DNA of 64,000 nt. Source: Gracilaria gracilis. Taxonomy: Eukaryota; Rhodophyta; Florideophyceae; Gracilariales; Gracilariaceae. The stretch is from contig JARGSG010000083.1 of assembly GCA_030374805.1 (NCBI GenBank), positions 1 through 64,000 of the forward strand. Direction: 5' to 3'. A program made the position numbers and the translations under genes. Below, piece by piece: positions 42,496 through 52,302 of the stretch (the stretch's first letter is position 1; the number at the start of each line of letters is the position of its first letter). A model generated the notes under the pieces. It was not told where the DNA came from. It worked only from the letters and a program-made list of their open reading frames with translations, and did not search any database.

Positions 42496-45400
42496 TTACT
42501 GCTGCATCTGCATCTGACAGAATCGAAGCCCACGGCCAGATTTGAAAAAGAAGCCGAGCTTGCAGCTGCGGCACAACGTACCAGCCTCGGCTGTGCCGAG
42601 CCACAGACGATGGTGTTGCAGGTCGCTGAGCTCGAGCTCCGTTTTCCCCGAGCCCCATGGACAGGGCGGCAGCGGCTCCGGATGCGGCACACACGTCGAG
42701 TGCTCCAAACTGCACACGTGCGCGCTGCCATCCTCAAGCCAAACGACGGCGCTCGCGACGCCCAGCGAAACGACACGTGGCCAGGTGGGGAGGAAGAAGC
42801 GGTGCGTGGCCACGTGCGCCGCCACGTCCCACACGCGCAGCGTCTTGTCCTCCGACGCAGACGCCACGCGCGTGCCGTCCGCGGACATGTCCACGCATGT
42901 GACGCAGCCCTCGTGGCCGCGCAGCGGCTCGCCAACGGCGGCGCCGCGCTGCGTGTCCCACACGCGCACCTCCCCGTCGTCCGACGCAGACGCCACGCGC
43001 GTGCCGTCCGCGGACATGTCCACGCACGTGACGCAGCCCTCGTGGCCGCGCAGCGGCTCGCCCACGGCGCGCGCACTGCGCACGTCCCACACTCGAACCG
43101 TTTTGTCCCAACCGCCGGACACGAGCCGCCGCCCGTCCGCGCTAAACGAAACATCCAACACCCATGCGGTGTGCCCGCGCAGCGCCTCTGGCAGCAGCGC
43201 GCCGCTCTCGCCGTCCCACAGCCGAATCGTCCCGTCCTGCGACCCCGACGCGATCCGCTTCCCGTCCGCACTCACCGCCACGCACCGTATCGCCGTATCG
43301 TGCCCGTCTTCACCGCCGCTCTCAGCCTCCGGCTGCTCGCTGCTCATGTCCCACACTCGAACCGTTCCGTCCTCATCCCCACAAAGTCCCTCTACACCGT
43401 CTTCCGATGCTCCCACAAACGTAATGTGTTCCCCATCACAAAGAACTGTCGTCACGGCGCCCCCATTCTCATGCTCCCACAACCCAAACGCTCCTCTCCA
43501 CAATCCCCAGAGAATCCTACTGCCTTCTGCAGCAAACGCTACACTTTCCACCCAACCTCCAATCTCAGCAACACCCAAGCATCCCAAGCATCTTCCAGTT
43601 TCCGCATGCCAAACGCAAATATTACCATCACCCGATCCGGACGCAATCTTTTCCCCATTCTCACTGAAGGCCACACACCGAACCCAACTTTCATGTCCCG
43701 ATAGCGCCTCACAAACCACTTCTCCGTTCTCCGCGTTCCATACCCATATCGTGCCGTCACCCAATCCACACACAACTTTTGTTCCACTCCCACTCACAGC
43801 CACACAATACACATACTCATCTCTCCCGGTTTCCATTTCACGAGGCGCGTCACCGCCCTGCAAGTCCCACACTAATACCTTTCCGTTGTGTTCAAGCCCA
43901 CATGCAACCCATCTTGAGTCCTCACTCACACAAATGCACGTCGTCGGAGCCGTGCTCTGTCCGATCACAGTCTCTACACTTAACTCAGCGTCCCACCTCT
44001 TCACACCACCGTCATCATCCACGCACACCACTGTTTGTCCATCTTTTGACATTGCAGCCCTCCGAAAACTTCCTGCAATTTCGGCTGTGCTTCGACTTCC
44101 GTACTTCACATTATACTTCACTACTCGCACAAATTCATCCCAAGAGTAGCAGAGCACCCTCAGATCGTTTCCCTTCTTCACCACTCCCACAACATCCCCT
44201 CCCATTGAAATGCTCTCCAACACAGCCCCTCCTGCAGCTGTCAGGAAACCTTTTTGTGCCTTCAACCATGGTCTTTCTGCAACCTCTTCAATCTCATTCA
44301 CAAACCTCCGTGTGGTTTCGCACTTTTCCGAGTACCCTAACAGACGTCCGTACAGCTGAAAGTGTGCTTCTCGAGCGTTCTCCATTACGGCATGATAGCT
44401 CAATCGTACTGCATGTGCAATCACTCCCAGAGCCCTCTTCTTTTCCTCCTTTCTGTTCATATCAGAGCAATCCACAGCCTGCTTACCCATGGAAATGTCA
44501 TTCTCAACGCCAAAAATTCCACCACTCTGCATACGCTTCACCACCCATTGCGGTTTTAACAACAACCAAAGCAATTCTTCATACTCTCCAGCTTCATGCA
44601 GCAGTCGACAAACGTTATTTTCGATATATCCGTCATCATCTATCACATTCCACCATTCTCTTCTCTTCCGCTCGGTTGTACGGTATGCAACCGCAAATTC
44701 GTCCGCAACCTCCCCATCATTCACGCTCGATTTCCAGCAACATAATCTTTTCAGGTTCACCCAAACACCAGCGTTCCTTGTTTCTTTCTTATCGACTTTC
44801 ACAGAAACCCTCCTCGCTTGAGATTCAATAGCATCTCCACAGCCACTAAAGTAGTTGTTCAACAAGCGTTTGAAATGCCCTTGCTTCGCATTATTCGTAT
44901 CGAATAGGAGAGAATCAAGGATATCGTCGTGAACACGCAGCACCGAACTCAATTCTCCTTTACCCTCCGGGATTGCCACATCCACGACAGCAACCGAATT
45001 GAGCGCTTTCATCACTTCCAGAGCGCTCGCCTCCTCGCTCAAACCCCACAGCCGTCGAAGCATCGATACGGGCACCTCTTGTTGTTTCTGTAGTACACAC
45101 AGTGATCGATGCATCTCCCGAATGGATAAAGGAAAGTTCCCCTGCTCAATTCTCTTCTCCCAACGAAGCTCCAGTACTGAGATAGAGGCGTTTGTAACAT
45201 TCCGAACCAGTCCATATCCCGTCACTTTGCCCTCAATTATCGTATTCGGTTCCCTCTGCAGTTTCTCATTATACAAACGCAGAGCATCTTCTTTGGGTCC
45301 CTTCAATGATGAGAAGTACTCTCGAACGCCTGACCCAGTGACCGCGAGCAGTAAAGGTATTCCCACACATGCCTCTAATATACGCTCCAATGCTTCTTCG

Positions 45401-46701
45401 TTTACCTTCTTCTTAATAGTGTCGTGATCCATCTCTGAGTGTTTCAGGAATATAACTCGCGAAGCTTCAGCTTCCCTTGGCCCAAACTGTATACATTTTT
45501 CGGCTTCCTTGGCCAGTTCTTTCTCCCTCGTTGTGTATACAAGGCGGCTTTCTGTGTTAATCATATCAGCCAACACGTAGAACGTATTTGCGTCGAATCC
45601 ATTCGCCATCCAAACATCATCAACAAGAAATAGGCATGTGTGGCGTGCGAACCAAATCCCCGCCTTATCTACAGCTTTCTGTAGTTGTTTCATACTGCGT
45701 ATGTTACTTGCAAGCCGTTCATTCCCTGTCGCTTCAACAACGCGGGCTATCTCCTGAATGAGCACATCAATTCCAGCATCTTTGCCAAGACGCATGAACT
45801 GCACACCATCGGGGAACCTCGATTTGACACCGTCAGCATATTTTAAGCCCCGTAGGGCACAGCTCTTCCCAATTCCACCTCGACCAGCAGCCACAACTGC
45901 CAGTATCTTATACTCGGACTGTTCTAGAACAGCCGCCTTCAGCCTTCCCTCGAACGTATCTGAGGAATTGTAATCCAGGGTGAGTCTTGGTGGGTTGTGC
46001 GGAACAGTACCAGATGTTCTGAACTCTGGTTCACTTTGAGACGCCGGTTCGATCTCGAGTGGGCGGTATTTATCCACCAAGTCAGGTTTCTCTTCTCGAA
46101 GGCGTTCCAAGATTCTGTTTTCTACCATTTCAATGAAGGATTCTCTGGTGGAGGCCATGTTGGAACGGTCGCGGTTGGATGCACCGAGGTCGTTCTCGAT
46201 GCTCCACACTGTAGCGGCTGTGTGTAGTGCATGCGAAACATCTTGGAGAGGAACTGTACCATCCATGGCCCGCTTGATGAGCCCGTGCTGGCGAAAGAGA
46301 CTGCTGTATGTATGGACGATGTCTGGGTCGCGGCAGTCGCGCGTGATAAGACGGTAGAATACAGGGATAAGCAACGGAGGCGTGTTTTCAGGGGCTACAG
46401 TACCGTCATAGCGTCTGACGAAGCAAATAAGCTCACGCATTGGCCACTCCTTGGCAACGAATTCGGGACTCATAATGAAGACGCCGACGGGAGCGGTTTG
46501 CATGGCGTGGTTCATGACGTTTGGGCAACGGTCGCCGAGGCGGAAAGACTGGACGTCGAAGAAGACGGAGATGCCACGTCTGCAAAGTCGTTCATACAAT
46601 GGACGGGCGATGGTCTCCTTGTCTTCCCCGGCATGGCTAAGGAAGATGTCGAAAGATTGCATCTGCGCGGAAGCAGACGACGAAGATGCGTTTGAAGACA
46701 T
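42496..46701 (-). CDS. TIR-NB-ARC-WD40 receptor, gene 2
   Basis: 1401 codons, no intron, ATG 46701. The TIR and NB-ARC parts are nearly identical to gene 1, with the same motifs at the same residues (Glu90 of MREL, GRGGIGKS, LFLVDDVW, VYTTR, GIPLLL, VHD). Divergence rises in the WD40 half. Two blades share an 83-bp segment with a single mismatch (42851-42933 and 42980-43062), so a blade was recently copied. The C-terminal tail ends in a QMQMQQ form like gene 3, not the HVQQ of gene 1, and the 3' flank also follows gene 3. The gene is thus a mosaic: 5' side like gene 1, 3' end like gene 3. Confidence 0.93.
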   Translation of the reverse strand: MSSNASSSSASAQMQSFDIFLSHAGEDKETIARPLYERLCRRGISVFFDVQSFRLGDRCPNVMNHAMQTAPVGVFIMSPEFVAKEWPMRELICFVRRYDGTVAPENTPPLLIPVFYRLITRDCRDPDIVHTYSSLFRQHGLIKRAMDGTVPLQDVSHALHTAATVWSIENDLGASNRDRSNMASTRESFIEMVENRILERLREEKPDLVDKYRPLEIEPASQSEPEFRTSGTVPHNPPRLTLDYNSSDTFEGRLKAAVLEQSEYKILAVVAAGRGGIGKSCALRGLKYADGVKSRFPDGVQFMRLGKDAGIDVLIQEIARVVEATGNERLASNIRSMKQLQKAVDKAGIWFARHTCLFLVDDVWMANGFDANTFYVLADMINTESRLVYTTREKELAKEAEKCIQFGPREAEASRVIFLKHSEMDHDTIKKKVNEEALERILEACVGIPLLLAVTGSGVREYFSSLKGPKEDALRLYNEKLQREPNTIIEGKVTGYGLVRNVTNASISVLELRWEKRIEQGNFPLSIREMHRSLCVLQKQQEVPVSMLRRLWGLSEEASALEVMKALNSVAVVDVAIPEGKGELSSVLRVHDDILDSLLFDTNNAKQGHFKRLLNNYFSGCGDAIESQARRVSVKVDKKETRNAGVWVNLKRLCCWKSSVNDGEVADEFAVAYRTTERKRREWWNVIDDDGYIENNVCRLLHEAGEYEELLWLLLKPQWVVKRMQSGGIFGVENDISMGKQAVDCSDMNRKEEKKRALGVIAHAVRLSYHAVMENAREAHFQLYGRLLGYSEKCETTRRFVNEIEEVAERPWLKAQKGFLTAAGGAVLESISMGGDVVGVVKKGNDLRVLCYSWDEFVRVVKYNVKYGSRSTAEIAGSFRRAAMSKDGQTVVCVDDDGGVKRWDAELSVETVIGQSTAPTTCICVSEDSRWVACGLEHNGKVLVWDLQGGDAPREMETGRDEYVYCVAVSGSGTKVVCGLGDGTIWVWNAENGEVVCEALSGHESWVRCVAFSENGEKIASGSGDGNICVWHAETGRCLGCLGVAEIGGWVESVAFAAEGSRILWGLWRGAFGLWEHENGGAVTTVLCDGEHITFVGASEDGVEGLCGDEDGTVRVWDMSSEQPEAESGGEDGHDTAIRCVAVSADGKRIASGSQDGTIRLWDGESGALLPEALRGHTAWVLDVSFSADGRRLVSGGWDKTVRVWDVRSARAVGEPLRGHEGCVTCVDMSADGTRVASASDDGEVRVWDTQRGAAVGEPLRGHEGCVTCVDMSADGTRVASASEDKTLRVWDVAAHVATHRFFLPTWPRVVSLGVASAVVWLEDGSAHVCSLEHSTCVPHPEPLPPCPWGSGKTELELSDLQHHRLWLGTAEAGTLCRSCKLGFFFKSGRGLRFCQMQMQQ
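42851..43062 (-). repeat. Near-identical WD40 blade repeats within gene 2
   Basis: 42851-42933 and 42980-43062 are 83-bp segments with one mismatch, spaced 129 bp (43 codons, one blade). Confidence 0.92.
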
Positions 46702-46907
46702 GGAAGGAAAATGAGCGTCTGCGGGCGGCTACGAACGCGAGATGAAAGTGTGGGTAAGGGTGCGTTGGGAGTGAGTGCTGTGGAAGGAAGAAGAGGGAGG
46801 CGATACGGCCGAGGTAGGTAAGCACGGCGCCGTGGGAGATGGGGGCGGAGCAGGCTCGAGAAGAAACGAGCGTGCGCACGTGAAGGCAACAGCGCGCCAA
46901 CTGTTGT

Positions 46908-46966
46908 CTGTGTGATCTCGATTGTCGACAACGCACCACATCGGGCCGCAGCCAATGAAATTGCTT
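46908..46966 (-). promoter_or_regulatory. Conserved upstream block of receptor gene 2
   Basis: Same distance to the ATG as in gene 1 (207-265 bp). AGCCAATGAAATTGC lies at 46950-46964. The flank stays similar to gene 1 up to about 47120. Confidence 0.6.
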
Positions 46967-47169
46967 GCTCGATACCTGGTGAGCGCGAGTGTGAATCGAG
47001 TTTGGCCCGGCCCCAAAACACAAAAACGTTTACACGGAACACACGTGCCTGTAAACGGAGAAGGACACCGCGCAAGGCGGGGGCGCGACATGTGGACACG
47101 CATGCGGGGCACGTGTAAAGGGTGGTGCACCAACAGTTGGACAAAATCTATTTTTTGACAAATTGTAAG

Positions 47170-48493
47170 GCGCAAGCACAATTAGGCGTAGAAATTACAA
47201 ATGAGTGTGGGAAGTTATCTGGTTTTAATTTTCTTGCACTTTACTTGTACTGTCGGAAACGTACATCCAATGCCTTACAGTCAATTCATAAGTGATTAAT
47301 CCAATAATATTATTGCAGATTTCACGAACTGTGCGCACTAAACTAGACGTATTGTCTCAAACGTTCCTATCCTTTTGCAAGATAAAAGTTTGAAAGTTCG
47401 CTGAAGGACAAAACCAAATGTTCTCTAGAGAGTCAGCATGAAGTAAGAATATGCTGGGTTTTCCATATATCTATGAAGCTTCTCAGAGCTTAAAAACCCT
47501 CTAAAAATATAACCGTGATTTAGAACTTCTAATTTCATTACAAGACGGGAACAAATCTTAAAAATGGCTGTTTTGCTCATAACTTTTAGTTTTGTACGTA
47601 CAATTTAAGTAATTCAGAGCAAATCAAAAAGTACTCTATAAAACACCAAATACTGAGTGACAACAAGCAACCTCTAAACGATTTTAAAACATATAAGTAA
47701 GTACAGCATAATATGTTCCGCTTCTTTACAAAATAGTTTGCTCTCTTTAAACGATATCCAGCGAACTAAAATCGAATTTGAAAACATTTTCCTTCTCCAT
47801 TTGACGAATTGCTTTTTAAAAAAATTAAAACTTTACTAGTTATTGTACCACAGTATCCTTAGAACCTTTATATCAGATCATTAAATATGGCCTGATACGA
47901 GGCAAAGCGGTTGACCAGAATCTTGCGATGTTACTTGTCTAACAAAGCGAATATGTGATTAATTCGTAGAAATGATTCCACTAGCAAACGAAACAGAGCT
48001 AATTCAAACCAAATCAAGACGTTCTCTAGAAGAAAACTTCTTTTTAAGCGACAGTAAGTAGGTTCTGAAACACTCTAAACTATCACTTCATACGCCCAAA
48101 AAATGAATCATTTAGTCATAAAATAACTTTCTCTCTTAATGCAGTACCCAAAGCAGCAAAACCGATTCAAAAACATTTCGTTTAGCCATTTGACGCATAC
48201 TAAGTTTTCTAAAACACTGGCACTTAAGTTATTATCATATCGCAAACTTAAAAATCTATCAAAATTCAAGCATGCAAAAAAATGTTCGGAAAAAAAGTTA
48301 AATTTTATTTTACTGTTCGATTGAAAAATAGAGTTATAGTTGTCTTGAATAAAACAAACCAAAGCCCGTTTATTCCTCAAAAGGCAGTAATAATATTTCT
48401 AGTACTAGTTGGTGATTTTTAAAACACTTACGTATATCATTAATCTCTGATACTTCTTTTGCACTCCGCTTGAAACAATTTTACATTTTTTAC
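47170..48493. other. AT-rich spacer
   Basis: No gene recognised. 47280-47393 matches 40405-40515. Confidence 0.5.
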
Positions 48494-48750
48494 TTGGTTA
48501 TAATTGTGTTGTTTCGATCGCGCCACTTCACCGTACGTTCATCACGGTACAAAATGAGCAAGCTGTGTTCAACATTGTGTCCAGCGTTGTTTCCTACGGT
48601 ATCAGTGTTGTAGGTGTTTCCGGTCCCCAGGAAGTTAGCGTTGGAGAAAGTGTTGATGAGAAGCTATGTGGAGACACTAGCTGCATCAACTGCATCAATC
48701 AAAGATTAGTGCAAGTGTTCAACATCTGAACCAAAAACAATTGCCATAGA
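48494..48750. repeat. Duplicated 3' flank of the WD40 pseudogene
   Basis: Matches 32126-32390, the region downstream of gene 1. Confidence 0.85.
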
Positions 48751-48861
48751 AAATCACACTACTTTACCCGGTACCCGGATAATCATAGATATATCCGTGC
48801 AAAAGACAACTTGTGATACACCAACATTGTAGAATACCAAGACAAATGTTTGGATGACCGT

Positions 48862-49375
48862 TTACTGCTGCACTTGACAGAATCGAAGCCCACGGCGAGA
48901 TTTGTAAAAGAAGCCGAGCTTGCAGGTGCGGTAAAGCGTACCACTGGGCACATCTGCCGTGTCGAGCCACAGATGTGCCAATCTGGTCGAGCCCCATGGA
49001 CAGGGCGGCAGCGGCTCCGGATGCGGCACGCACGTCGAGTGCTCCAAACTGCACACGTGCGCGCTGCAATCGTCAAACCAAAAGACGGCGCTCTCATCGA
49101 GCAGCGAAACAACAAGTGGCCAACCGAGGAGAGAGAAGCGGTGCGTGGCCACGTTCGTCGCCACGTCCCACACGAACAGCGCCCCGTCCCACGGCGGCGC
49201 CGACGCCACGCACGTGTCGTCCGCGGACATGTCCACGCACATGACCTCGCCCCCGTGGCCGCGCAGCGGCTCGCCAACTGCGGCGCCACGCTGCGTGTCC
49301 CACACGCGCACATCCCCGTCCAGCGACACCGACGCGGCGCGCGCCCCGTCCGGGCTCACGCCGGCGCAGCGCTGA
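48862..49375 (-). pseudogene. Receptor C-terminal WD40 fragment (fourth locus)
   Basis: About 165 codons ending with the same TAA and the same tail as genes 1-3 (HSTCVPHPEPLPPCPWGS; KSRRGLRFC). It holds the last two WD blades (DVRVWDTQRGAAVGEPLRGH and ALFVWDV). Homology stops inside a blade near 49375, where an 11-bp G-rich tandem repeat begins. All 5' domains are absent. The frame is still open, so truncation is recent or the fragment is conserved; a separate function cannot be excluded. Confidence 0.8.
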
Positions 49376-49384
49376 GGGCGGAGG

Positions 49385-49450
49385 GTGGGCGGGCTGTGGG
49401 CGGGATGTGGGCAGGCTGTGGGCGGGCTGTAGGCGGCCTGCGGGCGGGCT
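49385..49450 (+). repeat. 11-bp G-rich tandem repeat, six units
   Basis: Units of the form GTGGGCGGGCT at 49385, 49396, 49407, 49418, 49429 and 49440, the later ones degenerate. The many GGG runs on the plus strand could form a G-quadruplex. It sits exactly at the break point of the WD40 pseudogene. Confidence 0.88.
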
Positions 49451-50429
49451 GAGATGAGACTTGAGCGCCGTCGCGCCGACGCCGGCGCCGGCGCTTATGT
49501 GTTCCTGGCACCGCGCGCCAGCCCGGCAGCGCGCGCCAGCACGGGCATGTGTGCGGGTTCGCCGGTGCATATTGTTGTACAGCTGTGTGGCCTATTTTGG
49601 GGCCACGGCTACTGGTCGTGACGAAGATTGTAGGGAGGTTAAAGTCTTTTGTGCTGATGAATGTTAGTTGATCCGCGAAGAAAATGACAATGTTGCAGTC
49701 CAGTCACGAATGATATACAAATGAAGGGCAATTGAATACGTGGAACAATAATGTTGTCGAGGTTTGATTCCGTTTGACCATTGTATTCATAAAAACATTG
49801 TGCTTGAAAACCATATACAAAGTGCTTGTGAGTATATTCATTTACAATTTACTTTCGAAAGTTTTAGAGTCTGAAACGAAATCATATAGTAGGCTCCAAC
49901 CTCAAGGGCTGCACAATACAAAAATGCGCTGGATACAATTTGTGCGATCAAAAAGAACAAAAAACTTCCACGTGCTGCTGAACGAGCGTTGGCAATCCAC
50001 TTACTTACATCAGAACACGAACAACAAATTTACCTGCTCAGCCCCTCATGCCCAACATGCCTCTGTCCAAATCCATGTCCTCCCGCATTCCAAGCCGACT
50101 GACGAAGAAAACGGTGGGAACGTTGGGGGGCCTACCAATGAGCACGTTTGCGCGCACAAAAACTGCGACGACTGAGATCATCCGCTGTCCTTCGCAGCGG
50201 TCATCGTGGCCGCCGTTAGAAAGTGGGGAAATTCCTTGCTTCGGCCTCTCTCTAGCCAGAAGATTCTATTCGATATGCACCATCTATTTCCCAAAACATC
50301 CACTGTGGAAGTACGGACATGCTGATGGAATGAATTGGGCCAGGAATCACGGAGCTGTGCCGGCCCTGTATCTGTTGCTTTCGCTCACGAAGGGGAACTT
50401 GCGTCGATTCAACGTGTTCTTCGTTGAAA
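49451..50429. other. Spacer with unassigned ORF
   Basis: An ATG at 50048 opens a 130-codon plus-strand frame to 50440, without recognisable domain. Nothing else is seen. Confidence 0.3.
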
Positions 50430-50439
50430 GCGCACTGTA

Positions 50440-51065
50440 ATGGCGGTGCGCTCGATGTGGTTTACAGCCACATCGCTGTGCTCTGTTTCAGCGGCCAGTA
50501 CTGTACAGCAATGTGAACAGAAAAGCAAACTATACGATGCACGCGACAAGGCAAAAGAGAACAGAAAGCGTGGCCACGGGTGCCACGTGCGCCACCACGT
50601 CGCACACGCGCAGCGAATTGTCACACGCCGCCGACACCTCGCCCACGTGGCCACGCCCAAGGGTCGTGCCGGTTGCGTAACTTGCCAACGAGGCACAGCC
50701 GCGCTGTTCGCCATATTCGTAGCCAAATACGAGCGCGTCATTAACACCATCGTGCACGCGCGGCATGCAAACTCAAGTGTGCCTCGCGGCGGCGTTGCGC
50801 GTCACACCGCCCCCCGTCTGGATCTGCGCTTCAGTTTGCCCACTTGCTCTCGCTCAACGTTTTGGTTTGCCTGCTGCACTCCACTGCGCGCAGCGGCGCG
50901 CGGAACCGACTGTGCTAGTGACTGTGGTAGTGGACCTCGTCTGTCTTGTGCGTGCTGCAGCTGCCTTCCGCACGTAGTGGGGCTGTGCAGCGCACGCGCT
51001 TCGTCGACTGAGTCGCTTATGCGTGCGTTAACCGTTGGAACCTGCCGCCAATGTCAAAAGCCACG
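50440..51065. repeat. Duplicated block with WD40 remnant (copy 2)
   Basis: Matches 40530-41110. On the minus strand near 50570-50700 it reads like degraded last blades (SLRVCDVVAHVA, compared with ALRVWDVTAHVA in gene 1). Confidence 0.6.
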
Positions 51066-51076
51066 TCGTGGCCGCC

Positions 51077-52302
51077 TTTGGGCTCTTTAGCTCGTGTAAA
51101 CCTAAAAACCGAATCCATTCCGTCATATAAAAGGTACTTGTTAATAAGGATTGCCTCTTATTTTCTTTGCGTCTTCCCAGGTAGCTGCATAACCTCTTTT
51201 TCGGTGCAAGACACTGCTGGGACGACAATGTTGAACAAACTACGCTTTTCAGGCAAAGAACTTACCATTGTTCGCATTTCATTCCTATTCTTTCATTACT
51301 TGAGCAACATACTCGTCTATTATCTGCAATTTTTATTATGCTTTTATTGTCTTTTCTGGTGTAGAAGAGCACTGAAACCCTCAATTGAGCATCGCTTCCA
51401 GATAACAAATACACATAGAATTAATCATAAAGAAAGCTTTACGAATTTCAACAAATTCGCACCTATTCCTGGTCCGCCTGACAAGATTTCATAGCCAAAA
51501 ACGAGAACGATGGCGGTACTGTTTTATTACGAATTAAAGCTTTATGCTTACCAGTTTGCATCATGAGTAACAAAGGTGTTTTAGTATTGAATATAATATA
51601 TCACTAAAATTTGATTTCAGCGGTAGTCAGTTAGTCAATAGTCACCTACTTTTTAATTGTTAGTCAGTCACAAATGCGGCCCTGGTATCTACAGATAGTA
51701 CCTTCTCCAGTTCTTTTAGAACAACATTTATTACAAAAATGGAACAAGGTAGAGAATAACAGTTCAACTTTTTAACATTCATTACACTTTGCTCCTACAC
51801 ATCTACGAAAGTTTCCGTGAACACAAATGTAGTAGGGGACTAGGAAGATCGATGTATTGGTTAATAGTGTGCGCTTTCATAAGCACCTTGATCTTATTTA
51901 TGATGCAATACACCATGAGAGAAACCAGCGTGATGTGTTGGGATTCATCGCTGATTTTGGCCTCGTACCCAAGAGTATGCTCACGATGAGGCGTGTGCAT
52001 GAGCAGGGGCTCATGTTGTGAGGCAGGGAATGAAGTGAATTGAAGGCTGTGGTAAGGGAAGGCTCCAATACTTGTGTGGAATTCAATCTGGCTTTCCAAC
52101 GTTTAGAAGATGCCATCCCACGCTCTGAAATTGTTGTACCGTTGGTAATTTGCGGGCCCTCAAAATTGGGCACCCGATGTCACAAGAGGTGTAGGGGCAG
52201 GTTAGTTGCAAAGCATCTGCTACGGCAAAGGATTGCGTCGCCGAAGGGCAGATGTGTTTTATTGACACGACAATACCCCAAAACAATGGTTTGGATAATC
52301 GT
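51077..52302. repeat. 3' flank of gene 3, duplicate of the gene 2 flank
   Basis: Matches 41337-42495 apart from one insertion there and about 280 bp here (roughly 51680-51960) that I do not align. Confidence 0.7.

Noticed and set aside
42397-44149. Long plus-strand frames (up to 535 codons) opposite the receptor WD40 regions, also at 32441-33451 and 52619-54154
   Set aside because: They mirror the biased codons of real, motif-bearing minus-strand WD40 genes. Composition is low-complexity Ser/Thr/Pro/Arg and shows no domain.
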